A DNA stretch of 64,000 nt from Maledivibacter sp. (GCA_025210375.1 JAOASB010000052.1:1-64000); one strand, 5' to 3'. Positions 24,133 to 33,656 are shown, counted from the stretch's first letter. A program made the numbers and translations. The notes: generated by a model not told the origin, from the letters alone.

Positions 24133-25599
24133 TTAGTTGCCTTTGTCCATATCAAACCAAAACTTAACTCCACCATCCACATTAGAAACTCCAAAGGAGC
24201 CTTCATGGAGCTTTAATATTCCTTTGACTATGGAGAGTCCCAGTCCAGTTCCACCGTATTTTCTAGTTCTGGATTTGTCCACCTTGTAGAAGCTATCCCA
24301 TATTTTATCCATTTCATCCTCTGGTATGGCTTTACCCGTATTTATTATTTCAACCCTAACCCTTTGAATATGATCTTTAATATTTATACCTATGGCTTTT
24401 CTATCATCAACATGGTTTATAGCATTATTTATGAAGTTCACCAAGACCTGCTCTATTCTAGTAATATCAGCATATACATTTACATCTTTACTATCAGAAT
24501 CAATTTTAAGGTTGATGTTTTTTTCCATAAGGATAGGTTTAAACTTGTCAATATTTTTTTTGGCTAAATCATAGATATTAAAGCCTTCCTTCTGAAGATG
24601 GTATTGTCCGGATTCCAGTTGGGATAGATTAAGCAGATCCTTCACTAGCTTATCCATTTGCTTTGCCTCATCAATTATCACATCACAATAGAAGTTTTTG
24701 CTTTCTACATCTTCAATTACTGAATCCTTCAAGCCTTCTCCATAGCCTTGTATCAATGCTATTGGGGTTTTAAGCTCGTGGGAAACACTAGAGACAAATT
24801 CCTTGCGTAACTTTTCCAGTTGTCTTTCCCTTTCTATATCCTCTTTAAGCTTTTTATTGGCCATATTAAGCTCAGTTATGGAGATATCTAGCTTATCGGA
24901 GAGGTAATTAATGGTTTCACCAAGCTGTCCTATTTCATCTTTATTTTTAATGACATATTTTTTACTGAAATCCAGTTTAGCCATGGTCTTCGCTACGTTA
25001 TTAAGCTCTATTATGGGTTTTGTAAATATCCTAGAGAATATAAAAGCAATGAGCGTTCCTATTATAAGGGATATTATTCCGATATAGATATGAAAGCTTT
25101 TAGCTATTTCTACACTTTCTTTAATTGATGATACGGGGGATTCAATCACTAATATATGACCATTTAATAGTCTGGAAGCTAAAACAAGTGAAAGGGTATT
25201 GAATCTTGGGTGAATGTATCCCTCTAAAACAGTTTCACCATTTAAGACCCTTTCAACTCCGCTGTTGGTGAGTAGACCAATGCCCTTAAGATGTCCCCGT
25301 CCCATTCCACCCATTCTAGGCATAGGGGATGGGTTATATATTTGAGTACCCTTTTCGTCTAGTATGGTTATATTTCCTCCAATCCCATTCTCGATATTTT
25401 TTAGGGTAGGCTCAATTTCATCAATATTATCATTGTAGATAGTATTTATTTTCTTGCTATAAGCAAATAGGCTATCCTTTTTTCTTTCCAGATAGTAATC
25501 CTCCAGATATTTGGTGTTCAGTATCCATGAAAGACTGACTATTATTAAAGCAAATATGGTGATTCCAATGAATAATTTTATTCCTATAGAATTTTTCAT
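24133..25599 (-). CDS. Sensor histidine kinase
   Basis: 488 residues. Membrane segments at ~8-28 and ~168-190 bracket an extracytoplasmic sensor of ~140 residues that contains PSPMPRMGGMGRGHLKG. Then a HAMP linker (FSRIFTKPIIELNNVAKTMA), a coiled coil, the H box FVSSVSHELKTPIALIQGYG, an N box (VLVNFINNAINH) and G boxes (KYGGTGLGLSIVKGIL). The kinase would autophosphorylate and pass phosphate to the response regulator encoded 5' to it (4-base overlap). A wall- or metal-related signal is possible, given the secreted protein encoded next to it. Confidence 0.93.
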   Translation of the reverse strand: MKNSIGIKLFIGITIFALIIVSLSWILNTKYLEDYYLERKKDSLFAYSKKINTIYNDNIDEIEPTLKNIENGIGGNITILDEKGTQIYNPSPMPRMGGMGRGHLKGIGLLTNSGVERVLNGETVLEGYIHPRFNTLSLVLASRLLNGHILVIESPVSSIKESVEIAKSFHIYIGIISLIIGTLIAFIFSRIFTKPIIELNNVAKTMAKLDFSKKYVIKNKDEIGQLGETINYLSDKLDISITELNMANKKLKEDIERERQLEKLRKEFVSSVSHELKTPIALIQGYGEGLKDSVIEDVESKNFYCDVIIDEAKQMDKLVKDLLNLSQLESGQYHLQKEGFNIYDLAKKNIDKFKPILMEKNINLKIDSDSKDVNVYADITRIEQVLVNFINNAINHVDDRKAIGINIKDHIQRVRVEIINTGKAIPEDEMDKIWDSFYKVDKSRTRKYGGTGLGLSIVKGILKLHEGSFGVSNVDGGVKFWFDMDKGN

Positions 25600-26288
25600 T
25601 TCTTCACCTCGAATCTATAACCCACACCCCTTATTGTTTGTATATAACTATTTTTATTTCTTAGCTTCGTCCGTAATCTTTTTACATGGGTGTCCACAGT
25701 TCTTAAATCCCCATAATAATCGTAGCCCCACACTCCATTGAGTATTTGTTCCCTAGTTAAGGCTTTTCCTTCATTTTGAACCATAAAGTGAAGGAGTTCA
25801 TATTCCTTTGGGGTCATTTCTATTTCTTTTTCTTCGATGATTACCCTATGGCCATTAGTATCTATTTCTAATCCATTATAGGAGATTTTTTCATTTTCCA
25901 TATAAGATCTCCTAAGTAGGGCTTTTACCCTAGCAACTAAAATCTTGGGACTAAATGGCTTAGTAATATATTCATCGGCTCCAAGCTCAAATCCAAATAG
26001 CTCATCGGATTCCTCACTTCTAGCCGTAAGCATTATGATAGGAGCCTTAGATGATTTTCTAATTTCTCTACAAACCGTCCATCCATCGTATTCGGGCATC
26101 ATTATATCCAGTATAATTAGATTTATTTCTACATTATTAAAAATATCTAGGGCTTTTCTACCATCTTCAGCTTCGACGATGGTATAGCCTTCTTTTTTAA
26201 AATAATCGGATATCAACCTTCTCATTCTACTTTCATCTTCAACTATGAGTATTCTCTTAGTACTGATTTTTTCCACCTCCACAACCAT
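25596..26288 (-). CDS. OmpR/PhoB-family response regulator
   Basis: Up to 230 residues. The receiver has acidic pocket residues in ILIVEDESRMRR, the phosphorylated Asp in LIILDIMMPEYDG, and Thr/Lys in MLTARSEES and YITKPFSP. The C-terminal winged helix (EYELLHFMVQNEGKALTREQ, then VDTHVKRLRTKL) is of the OmpR type. The start is uncertain: ATG 26288 lies upstream of a GTGGAGGTGG that may itself be the ribosome site for an internal GTG, shortening the protein by a few residues. Cotranscribed with the kinase. Confidence 0.93.
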   Translation of the reverse strand: MVVEVEKISTKRILIVEDESRMRRLISDYFKKEGYTIVEAEDGRKALDIFNNVEINLIILDIMMPEYDGWTVCREIRKSSKAPIIMLTARSEESDELFGFELGADEYITKPFSPKILVARVKALLRRSYMENEKISYNGLEIDTNGHRVIIEEKEIEMTPKEYELLHFMVQNEGKALTREQILNGVWGYDYYGDLRTVDTHVKRLRTKLRNKNSYIQTIRGVGYRFEVKK

Positions 26289-26528
26289 CTTACATTTATT
26301 ATACCTAAATTATTTTGTACAGAAACAATAAAGAGTATTTTTCACAAAGTATTACTGCTTTTGTAACATAATCGACACAAAGGGCATATGGTATGGATAC
26401 AAAATTAAAGAAGGATTTAATTCATAATAGATAGAAATATAAATATTTATGGATGTACAAAAAACTATTGGTTGAAAATACCTAAGGAGACCATAGGATA
26501 TTACCATTCAAAATGAGGGGGATAAATC

Positions 26529-27692
26529 ATGGATATTAAGGAGTTAGCTAAAAAATATAAACAATATGTTATTGATATGAGAAGGGAATTTCATATGTAT
26601 CCAGAGTCAAGCTGGCATGAGGTGAATACCTCTAAAAGAATTAAGGAAGAGCTAGATAAGATGGATATACCATATATTTCAGTAGCTGGGACAGGTATTG
26701 CGGCCACAATAAAGGGTGGAAAGCCAGGAAAAACAGTGGCATTAAGGGCGGATATAGATGCACTGGAGGTTCAGGAAGCAAACGATATAGAATATAAATC
26801 TAAAAATGATGGTATGATGCACGCTTGTGGTCATGATGGACATGGGGCTATGCTTTTGGGAGCAGGAAAAATATTGAATGATATAAAGGATGAAATAGAA
26901 GGAACAGTAAAATTATTTTTCCAGCCGGCTGAAGAGATTACCGAAGGGGCAGAACAAATGATAAAGGAAGGTGTTATGGAAGGAGTAGATGGAGTTTTTG
27001 CCATCCATCTCTGGGCTGATATAGAGTATGGTAGGGTATCTGTGGAAGCTGGCCCCCGTATGGCGGCTTCGGATATATTCAAAATCAAGGTTAGTGGCAA
27101 GGAAGGACATGGGTCTATGCCCCATCAAGGAGTGGATGCCATTGTTGCGGCTTCAGCCATAGTAATGGATATACAATCCATTGTTAGTAGGGAGATAAGC
27201 CCCTTAGATCCTGCCGTTGTCAGCATAGGGATGTTTAATTCCGGAACAAGATTCAATGTCATATCAAACGAAGCCGTGTTAGAAGGTACAACCAGATGCT
27301 TTAATAAGGATGTCAGAGACAAATTTCCTGGGATAATTGAAAGGGTTGTGAAAAATACTGCCAAGAGTTATAGGGCTAAGGCTGAGGTTGAATATACATA
27401 TGGTACATTCCCAACTATAAATAATGAACATTGTTCAAAAATAGCGGAAAAATCCGTTGAAAAGATATTGAATAGGGAGGCAATAACCTTATTTGAAAAG
27501 ATAACTGGGGCCGAGGATTTTTCCTGCTTTTTAGAAAAAGCACCTGGAATCCTAGCTTTTGTTGGAATAAGGAACGAAGCAAAACAAGCATGTTATCCAC
27601 ATCACAATGCAAATTTTCAAATGGATGAGGAGGCATTGGAAATAGGAACAGCATTATATGCACAATATGCAGTTGATTTTTTAACTGCTTAG
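26529..27692 (+). CDS. M20-family amidohydrolase (N-acyl amino acid / hippurate type)
   Basis: 387 residues, ATG after ATGAGGGGGATAAATC. The peptidase M20D pattern is complete: RREFHMYPESSWHE, LRADIDALEVQE, the metal-site HACGHDGHGAMLLGAGK, QPAEEITEGA, a dimerisation domain with GKEGHGSMPHQGVDAIVAAS, and the late metal ligands in ITGAEDFSCF and PHHNANFQMDE. These enzymes cut N-acyl groups from amino acids (hippurate, N-acetyl-L-aminoacids, IAA-conjugates). The substrate cannot be read from sequence. Monocistronic; a long palindrome follows. Confidence 0.92.
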   Translation: MDIKELAKKYKQYVIDMRREFHMYPESSWHEVNTSKRIKEELDKMDIPYISVAGTGIAATIKGGKPGKTVALRADIDALEVQEANDIEYKSKNDGMMHACGHDGHGAMLLGAGKILNDIKDEIEGTVKLFFQPAEEITEGAEQMIKEGVMEGVDGVFAIHLWADIEYGRVSVEAGPRMAASDIFKIKVSGKEGHGSMPHQGVDAIVAASAIVMDIQSIVSREISPLDPAVVSIGMFNSGTRFNVISNEAVLEGTTRCFNKDVRDKFPGIIERVVKNTAKSYRAKAEVEYTYGTFPTINNEHCSKIAEKSVEKILNREAITLFEKITGAEDFSCFLEKAPGILAFVGIRNEAKQACYPHHNANFQMDEEALEIGTALYAQYAVDFLTA

Positions 27693-27715
27693 GGAATTGC
27701 TTTAGATTTTATAAA

Positions 27716-27878
27716 AGTAAAAATAAATACAAGTAAGGAGATAATCATTTTATAGGGATTTTAGTATAAACTTTAATTTATACACGTTCAAAATGCCCAG
27801 AAGCATCGCATATTTGTCCATGTATAAATTAAGGTTTTAACTGGAATATCTATATTTCCTTACTTTTATTTATTTCTT
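27716..27878. repeat. ~160-bp imperfect palindrome after the amidohydrolase gene
   Basis: Outer arms AAGTAAAAATAAATACAAGT / ACTTTTATTTATTT and TAAGGAGATA / TATTTCCTTA, inner arms AAACTTTAATTTATAC / GTATAAATTAAGGTTTT. No ORF. Acts potentially as a terminator for the converging genes; the size and nested arms look more like a mobile palindromic element. Confidence 0.72.
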
Positions 27879-27949
27879 AAACCTAAGATAAGGACTTCTA
27901 AATCTGTAACTTGCAGCTTGAAACTGTGAAAAATATTTTAAGTCTTAGG

Positions 27950-29035
27950 CTATAATATTTTTTCTATATATATACTTTTTTCATGGCTTAAATCCAAAAT
28001 GACGTTATCTACTTGTACTATAGGTCTTGATAAATCATGTTTATTGATAAACATAATTTTGGCTTCTTCACCGGTAGAAAGCAGACACCAGCTATCTAAG
28101 TAACAATAAGCAATGTTTTGTAGAAAGGTCATTAAGAACTTTGTATCCAAATGGCCCAGATATTCCTGTTCGAATCTATGGATCACATAAAAAGGAGTAA
28201 ACTTACTTCTATAGGGACGATCTGAGGTCAAGGCATCGTAGACATCTGCTATGGCTACAATCTTTGCATAGTCATTGATTTGATTATTTTTTGCTTTTAA
28301 GGGATATCCACTTCCGTCATATCTTTCATGGTGCATCAAAACTGCCATTTTTATATTGTAATCAATGTCTTGCTTTTCAATGATTTTAAATCCATACTCA
28401 GCATGTTTTTTCATTATAGCTTCTTCTTCATCGGTCAATTTACTCGGTTTGTTTAAGATGCTTTTATCGATTTGTGTTTTGCCGATATCATGTAGTAGAC
28501 CTGCAACGCTTATGTTCATAAGCTCCTTTTCCCCGAACCCCAACCACTGTCCAATTGTGTTAGATATTAGAGAAACATTTATACAGTGGGAATAAGTATA
28601 ATCATCAAAGCCCTGAAGGTTATTTAGAAAACTAAACAAATTACTTTTATATTTGATGGTGGTTAATAGCTCATCGCTGATACAAAACAATTCGGCAACG
28701 TTAATACGTTTTCCTTCACTTATGGATAGCATTTGATCCTTTAATGACACGTTATTCTCCATATAGGATGCTTCAAATAGTTTAAGGCGTTCATGATTTT
28801 CCTTTGACCTACGTATAGGGTGAATGGGCTCACTTGGGCTATTTACCTTTGGCATAAATTCTTTGATTGGGACATCGTGAATTTGATATAGTCGAAGCTT
28901 CCTTAAGTGTTTTCCATCTAATTCCGTATTGGCACCTATTAGCATTTGACCAACATCAGTAAAAATATCTCGGGCTGTAATCATACCAGGATTTACATGG
29001 TCGATTGAAATAATTTTAGTTGTATATTCTCCCAT
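27950..29035 (-). CDS. HD-GYP domain cyclic-di-GMP phosphodiesterase-like protein
   Basis: About 361 residues from the ATG at 29035; an upstream TTG (29161) would add a hydrophobic stretch but has no ribosome site. N-terminal ~110 residues form a domain often seen in front of clostridial HD-GYP (VNPGMITARDIFTDVGQMLI). HD-GYP follows: YSHCINVSLISNTIG, LLHDIGKTQIDKSILNKPSK, then MHHERYDGSGYPLK and VAIADVYDALTSDRPYR. The GYP motif reads GSGYP, still consistent with an active enzyme. It would hydrolyse c-di-GMP and so affect motility or biofilm state. Confidence 0.88.
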   Translation of the reverse strand: MGEYTTKIISIDHVNPGMITARDIFTDVGQMLIGANTELDGKHLRKLRLYQIHDVPIKEFMPKVNSPSEPIHPIRRSKENHERLKLFEASYMENNVSLKDQMLSISEGKRINVAELFCISDELLTTIKYKSNLFSFLNNLQGFDDYTYSHCINVSLISNTIGQWLGFGEKELMNISVAGLLHDIGKTQIDKSILNKPSKLTDEEEAIMKKHAEYGFKIIEKQDIDYNIKMAVLMHHERYDGSGYPLKAKNNQINDYAKIVAIADVYDALTSDRPYRSKFTPFYVIHRFEQEYLGHLDTKFLMTFLQNIAYCYLDSWCLLSTGEEAKIMFINKHDLSRPIVQVDNVILDLSHEKSIYIEKIL

Positions 29036-29306
29036 ATATTCACCAACTTCTTCATATGTATTAGTAGTAAAAAAGTATTGATAAGATGTTAAAGTGTTTC
29101 TAATTATTACAATAGTTATATAAATGATGACAAATTTCCTGCTAAAAAAAGGAATAAGCAAGAGAAAATAGAAAATAGTAATAAAGTCCTATTTTTATAT
29201 AATAAAACTTTCTAATGCAGATATCAACATTTTAAATAAAATTTGTTTATAATGGAAAAGTATAATATTATATACATATAATCTGACCTATAAAAAGGAG
29301 TATCTA

Positions 29307-30173
29307 ATGGGAATTATGACTAACTTAGGTATTAATACAGTGAATTTAGAGGTTGAAAAAGCCATTGAACTTGGATTTGGAAGGGTAGAGCTTTGCCTTG
29401 GGAAGGAAAGGCTTTACGAAGATAAGTTAAGCAAATTTCATGATCAAATAGGGAGATGTAAAGAATTACAGCTGCCATATAGTATTCATTTACCCGTATA
29501 TGTTGAAAAGTGGTATCCATATAATTACTTTTCCGCATTCTTTATAGATGAAGATAAAGAGAAAAGGGAAAAATCCTTTAGGTTATTGGAATACAATTTA
29601 GACAAGTTAAAATCATGTAATCCCGATTACTATGTTCTACACTTCCCGGGTATATCTGATAGTTGGAAAGATACAAGGGAGTTTTCTAAAATCCTTGATG
29701 AAGCCTTAGATAGAGTAGATGCCATTGCTAAAGAATATGATGTGAGAATAAACCTAGAATACTTTGGCTCAAATAAGAATTTTTGTGATTATAATGAGTG
29801 GATTGCTAAAATAAATGAATATGATAGTCTAGGGATACTAACGGATACAGGACATCTATACTTTGCATCAATAATGTGTGGATTCGATTTCATTAGGTCC
29901 TTAGAGGTGCTTTCCTGTGGCTCTGATGCCTTTCATGTATGGACTACTAAGGGAGATAAAGCATATTTTGATTGTTATTTTTATAAGAAATATCATCATA
30001 TAGGGCCCCATATTGATCAGGTAAAAGCAGAGGGATGGGCATTTGATACGAAAAAAGTAATTGAGATCATTTCTAACCAAAATAAACCCGTCATAATAGA
30101 ACCTTCTATTAAATACAAAGGAAGGGAATATTTAATAGAAGGAATAAAAAGTGTAAAAAAATACTTTGAATAA
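29307..30173 (+). CDS. TIM-barrel sugar isomerase/endonuclease IV-like protein
   Basis: 288 residues, ATG after AAAAGGAGTATCTA. Xylose isomerase-like TIM barrel: IELGFGRVELCLGKERLYED at the start, HLPVYVEKWYPYNYF, YYVLHFPGISDSW, RINLEYFGSNKNFCDYNEWI with a metal-binding Glu, TDTGHLYFASIMCGFDF, and a terminal PVIIEPSIKYKGREYLIEG. The family includes sugar-phosphate epimerases and AP endonucleases; the substrate cannot be named. It is transcribed alone and converges on the riboflavin transporter gene. Confidence 0.8.
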   Translation: MGIMTNLGINTVNLEVEKAIELGFGRVELCLGKERLYEDKLSKFHDQIGRCKELQLPYSIHLPVYVEKWYPYNYFSAFFIDEDKEKREKSFRLLEYNLDKLKSCNPDYYVLHFPGISDSWKDTREFSKILDEALDRVDAIAKEYDVRINLEYFGSNKNFCDYNEWIAKINEYDSLGILTDTGHLYFASIMCGFDFIRSLEVLSCGSDAFHVWTTKGDKAYFDCYFYKKYHHIGPHIDQVKAEGWAFDTKKVIEIISNQNKPVIIEPSIKYKGREYLIEGIKSVKKYFE

Positions 30174-30174
30174 T

Positions 30175-30208
30175 AAAAGGACTAAGCCTTGTTTGCTTAG
30201 TCCTTTTA
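30175..30208. terminator. Bidirectional terminator
   Basis: AAAAGGACTAAGC and GCTTAGTCCTTTT form a perfect 13-bp stem around a 7-base loop, with an A run on one side and T's on the other. Serves the converging TIM-barrel and riboflavin-transporter genes. Confidence 0.92.
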
Positions 30209-30282
30209 TATTATGATATTTTACATTCCTAAGAAAATGACTTCAAAACTTGCAACTTGCAACCCACATGACGTTAGTTAGC

Positions 30283-30909
30283 TTACTTACTAATCAACAA
30301 GTGTGAAATTCTTTTATAAATAAGTATAGTCAATATTGAGACTACTAGACCCTTTAAAAGATTAAAGGGTGCTACCCCGTAGAGGATCAAAGTTTTTACA
30401 TCAGTTATGGCTCCATTTGCTGCGGCACTCCAGGCAATGATCTGTTCTATTGGCATCAACTTAGCATAAAAGGGGATTAAAATATAGTAATTTGCTATAC
30501 TACCTACAATTGACATCAAAACAGTACCAAGTAACATTCCAAAAAGGGCCATGGATTTTTTACGGTTTTTAGCATAAAGGGCACCGGCTGGGATAACCAA
30601 GGAAGCTCCCACTAAAAAATTCGCAAGCTCTCCAACTCCACCCGTATTTGTTTTAGTAATTAAATGAAGTAGATTTTTTATAATCTCTATTATAACTCCA
30701 GCCACAGGACCTAGTGCAAAGGCTCCTATTAGGGCAGGCATATCACTTAAATCTATCTGAAGGAATCCAGGGAAGAAAAATATTGGGATTTCTATAAGCA
30801 TAAGAATATAAGCTATTACAGATAGCAAAGCTATTTTTACCAAGGAATTAGTTGAAGACAAACCACTTGCATCAAAGACACTCTTCTTTTTAGAAATTGT
30901 TTTTTCCAT
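30283..30909 (-). CDS. ribU: Riboflavin ECF transporter substrate-binding subunit
   Basis: 208 residues with five to six membrane segments: LVKIALLSVIAYILMLIEIP, LIGAFALGPVAGVIIEIIKN, LANFLVGASLVIPAGALYAK, MLLGTVLMSIVGSIANYYIL and the last near NLLKGLVVSILTILIYKRIS. RibU-type S components have the signature IPIFFFPGFLQIDLSDMPAL, seen here at residues ~42-61. The FMN riboswitch in its leader supports riboflavin as the substrate. It would work with the shared energising module (EcfA/A'/T), encoded elsewhere. Ribosome site AAAAGGAGGTTATAC. The identification is secure. Confidence 0.92.
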   Translation of the reverse strand: MEKTISKKKSVFDASGLSSTNSLVKIALLSVIAYILMLIEIPIFFFPGFLQIDLSDMPALIGAFALGPVAGVIIEIIKNLLHLITKTNTGGVGELANFLVGASLVIPAGALYAKNRKKSMALFGMLLGTVLMSIVGSIANYYILIPFYAKLMPIEQIIAWSAAANGAITDVKTLILYGVAPFNLLKGLVVSILTILIYKRISHLLISK

Positions 30910-30943
30910 TGTATAACCTCCTTTTAATATTCAAAAAATATTT

Positions 30944-30970
30944 AAGCCCCGAAGTAAGACCTCAGGGCTT
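30944..30970 (-). terminator. Riboswitch-controlled terminator in the ribU leader
   Basis: AAGCCCTGA / TTCGGGGCTT stem followed by AAATATTTTTT on the minus strand, between the FMN aptamer and the ribU start. FMN binding should favour this hairpin and stop transcription. Confidence 0.8.
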
Positions 30971-30995
30971 GATTACAAAAATACGCACAAAAAAA

Positions 30996-31107
30996 CCTTC
31001 TTCTTCCATCCAGACTATACTGTCGGCTCCGGAATCTCACCAGATCAACCATATCATATGGCTCGCGGGCTATACCGCCGGTCGGGAATCACACCCTGCC
31101 CTGAAGA
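30996..31107 (-). ncRNA. FMN riboswitch (RFN element)
   Basis: Read on the minus strand, the conserved RFN blocks are all present in order: AGGGCAGGGTG, ATTCCCGACCGGCGGTA, GCCCGCGA, TGATCTGGTGAGATTCCGGA, GCCGACAGTATAGTCTGGAT and the closing GAAGAAGAAGG. This is the FMN-sensing leader typical of rib operons and ribU. It controls the gene directly downstream by termination. Confidence 0.96.
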
Positions 31108-31172
31108 AAACACGTATTTAGTTTGTAATTAAACATTAACATTAATGTTTATGGATGTCAATAGTTTTATTT

Positions 31173-31320
31173 GAGCAAATTACATAAGTACCTTTTACAA
31201 AAAATATAGTTCTAAAATCCTTAAAGCTATACCATCAAATATCCTTATATCTTAAGCAATTAGATCAAGGATGATATTCCCATATTTGGCTGGAACAAGT
31301 AAGGGTTATGTAATTCCCTT
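31173..31320. mobile_element. MITE-like element, copy 3 (148 bp)
   Basis: Ends GAGCAAATTACATAAGTA and TTATGTAATTCCCTT, with the shared inside TTATATCTTAAGCAATTAGA and AAGGATGATATTC. Lies in the 950-bp stretch 30910-31856, which also holds the riboswitch (above) and the sigma-54 control region (below); no gene is seen there. Confidence 0.85.
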
Positions 31321-31432
31321 AATAAAATAAAAGTGCAGTTACAGGATGGATAGGGTATAATTAATTTAAGCAATATATCCCAAAAAAATACATAGGGGTT
31401 TGAGGTAAGTTAATGAAAACTTCCTTTAAAAG

Positions 31433-31466
31433 TGTAAACAAAGTATACATGTAAACCATGTACACA
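31433..31466. promoter_or_regulatory. Two abutting activator sites upstream of the butyrate operon
   Basis: TGTAAACAAAGTATACA (31433-31449) and TGTAAACCATGTACACA (31450-31466) follow each other without a gap and share the form TGTAAAC-N3-GTNNACA. They lie about 345 bp upstream of the -24/-12 promoter, a normal distance for a sigma-54 enhancer. A matching site lies at 42493, before the second sigma-54 promoter. Confidence 0.75.
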
Positions 31467-31810
31467 TTTAGCAAAATTCAATTCATTTTTTGATTATATA
31501 AAACATATATTCATGTTGTAGACGTAATGTGTTGTATTTAATTAAATTTTTAAGCGGGTATAATTAAATGCAAGTGTTCAATAAGTTTACAAAAAAACAT
31601 TGTTTATGAAGAAAAAAATCCATGAAATTAGAAAATTAGATATTAGAATTATTTTTAAAGCAATAAATTTATCCATTGCTAGTAAAAATTTAAGAAAGAA
31701 TAGATTCACAATTATGATTATATGAGCCCTTGATTTACAAGGGTCTTATAAATTAAAATAATTTTCACAATGTAATTTTTAAATAAAGAAATATTTTCAA
31801 TTTAAAAACT

Positions 31811-31826
31811 TGGCACAGCATTTGCA
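31811..31826 (+). promoter_or_regulatory. Sigma-54 (-24/-12) promoter of the butyrate operon
   Basis: TGGCACAGCATTTGCA fits the consensus TGGCAC-N5-TTGCA, with GG and GC separated by exactly ten bases. Placed 31 bp before the crotonase start. The activator would be the AAA+ protein at 40714. Confidence 0.88.
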
Positions 31827-31856
31827 ACAGTAAATTAGCGTGAGGGAGGGAGAACT

Positions 31857-32636
31857 ATGGATTATAAAAATTTATTATTAAGAAAAGAAAATGATATAGC
31901 GATTTTAAGCTTTAATAGACCTAAGGTCTTAAATGCATTAGATAGTAGTGTTTTACAAGAGTTAAACCAAGCAATAGATGAGATAGAAAAGGATAATGAT
32001 ATCAATGTTCTTATTATTACAGGAGAAGGTAAAGCCTTCGTGGCAGGAGCAGATATTTCTGAAATGAAGGATAAGACTGCTGAAGAAGGAAGACACTTTG
32101 GTGAACTTGGATCAATGGTATTTAGAAAAATTGAACTAATGGAAAAACCAGTTATTGCAGCCGTTAATGGATTCGCTTTAGGTGGCGGATGTGAACTTGC
32201 AATGAGCTGTGATATAAGAATAGCAGGAGAAAAAGCTAAATTTGGTCAACCAGAGGTTGGCTTGGGTATTACTCCAGGATTTGCAGGAACTCAAAGACTT
32301 CCTAGATTAGTAGGTAGTGCAAAGGCTAAGGAATTAATCCTTACTGCCAACATAATAAATGCTAATGAAGCTGAAAAAATTGGACTAGTGAACAGTGTTG
32401 TTCCTCAAGATCAGTTAATGGATGAAACCTTAAAAATGGCTAAGAAAATTGCATCAAATGGACAAATCGCTGTTAAATATTCAAAAGCAGCTATAAATAG
32501 AGGAATTAATTGTGATATAGATACAGCTATAGAAATAGAAAAGGATTTATTTGGACTATGCTTTGCTACAGAGGATCAAAAAGAAGGTATGTCAGCATTC
32601 TTAGAAAAAAGAAGTGCGGAGTTCAAGAAAAAATAA
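31857..32636 (+). CDS. crt: Enoyl-CoA hydratase / crotonase
   Basis: 259 residues, ATG after GAGGGAGGGAGAACT. Crotonase fold with the oxyanion-hole segments AFVAGADISEMKD and ALGGGCELAMSCDIRIAG, and the catalytic glutamates in EVGLGITPGFAGTQRLPRLV. It interconverts crotonyl-CoA and (S)-3-hydroxybutyryl-CoA. First gene of the operon crt-hbd-thl, directly behind the -24/-12 promoter. Length is usual for clostridial Crt. The 155-bp gap to the next gene contains an imperfect hairpin (ATTATCCATAGAA / TTCCATGGATAAT). Confidence 0.94.
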   Translation: MDYKNLLLRKENDIAILSFNRPKVLNALDSSVLQELNQAIDEIEKDNDINVLIITGEGKAFVAGADISEMKDKTAEEGRHFGELGSMVFRKIELMEKPVIAAVNGFALGGGCELAMSCDIRIAGEKAKFGQPEVGLGITPGFAGTQRLPRLVGSAKAKELILTANIINANEAEKIGLVNSVVPQDQLMDETLKMAKKIASNGQIAVKYSKAAINRGINCDIDTAIEIEKDLFGLCFATEDQKEGMSAFLEKRSAEFKKK

Positions 32637-32791
32637 AAGCTTGAACCCATATTATCCATAGAAGATTTAAAACTCTGCTACGTCCTTTTGTTTTTCAAAC
32701 ATTCCATGGATAATCTAGATTTAAGTATCAAATACCAAGTTTTTGAATTGGATTTATATTTATAGAAATGTTTATTTAAGGAGGAGAATCA

Positions 32792-33637
32792 ATGAAGGTA
32801 TTTGTTTTAGGAGCAGGCACAATGGGTTCAGGTATCGTTCAGGCCTTTGCACAGTCAGGATATGAAGTGGTAATGAGAGACATCGAAGAAAGATTCGTTG
32901 AAAGAGGAATATCCATAATAACTAAAAGCTTAGACAGAAGTGTAAAGAAAGAAAAAATAACTGAAGAAAAGAAAAATGAGATACTGGCTAGAATTACACC
33001 ATCTACAGATATTAACCTAGCAAAGGATGCAGACTTAGTAATAGAAGCAGCAGTAGAAAACATGGAGATCAAGAAAAAAATATTTGCTGAGTTAGATGGA
33101 ATTTGTAAAGAAGGAGCGATACTAGCTACAAATACATCTTCACTTTCAATAACAGAAATAGCAAGTGCAACTAATAGACCTGACAAGGTTATAGGAATGC
33201 ATTTCTTTAATCCAGTTCCAGTTATGAAGCTTGTAGAGGTTATCAAGGGAATAGCTACATCAGAAGAAACAAAAAATACAGTGCTGGAATTAACTAAGAA
33301 ATTAAATAAAACACCTGTAGAAGTAGAAGAAGCTCCAGGATTTGTAGTAAATAGAATACTTATTCCTATGATAAATGAAGCCGTTGGTATATTGGCCGAT
33401 GGAGTTGCAAGTGCAGAGGATATAGATGCGGCTATGAAGCTTGGTGCCAACCATCCTATAGGACCTTTAGCGTTAGCAGATTTAATTGGTAATGATGTAA
33501 ACCTAGCAATCATGGAAGTATTGTATGAAGAGTTTGGAGACTCAAAATACAGACCTCATCCACTACTAAGAAAGATGGTAAGAGGCGGTCTTTTAGGTAG
33601 AAAAACTGGTAAAGGTTTCTATGATTATTCAAAATAA
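32792..33637 (+). CDS. hbd: 3-hydroxybutyryl-CoA dehydrogenase
   Basis: 281 residues, ATG after AAGGAGGAGAATCA. N-terminal Rossmann fold with VLGAGTMGSGIVQAFAQSGY, the catalytic histidine in IGMHFFNPVPVMKLVEVI, and a C-terminal helical domain with GFVVNRILIPMINEAVGILA and KMVRGGLLGRKTGKGFYDY. It oxidises or reduces 3-hydroxybutyryl-CoA/acetoacetyl-CoA with NAD(P). Length matches clostridial Hbd (282). The thiolase start follows 19 bp after its stop, so they are one operon. Confidence 0.95.
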   Translation: MKVFVLGAGTMGSGIVQAFAQSGYEVVMRDIEERFVERGISIITKSLDRSVKKEKITEEKKNEILARITPSTDINLAKDADLVIEAAVENMEIKKKIFAELDGICKEGAILATNTSSLSITEIASATNRPDKVIGMHFFNPVPVMKLVEVIKGIATSEETKNTVLELTKKLNKTPVEVEEAPGFVVNRILIPMINEAVGILADGVASAEDIDAAMKLGANHPIGPLALADLIGNDVNLAIMEVLYEEFGDSKYRPHPLLRKMVRGGLLGRKTGKGFYDYSK

Positions 33638-33656
33638 TTAATCAGGAGGATTAATA

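Noticed and set aside
32839..33513. 224-codon open frame on the minus strand inside hbd
   Set aside because: It lies entirely antisense to a well-supported dehydrogenase gene, has no ribosome site, and has a serine/isoleucine-rich composition typical of a shadow frame.
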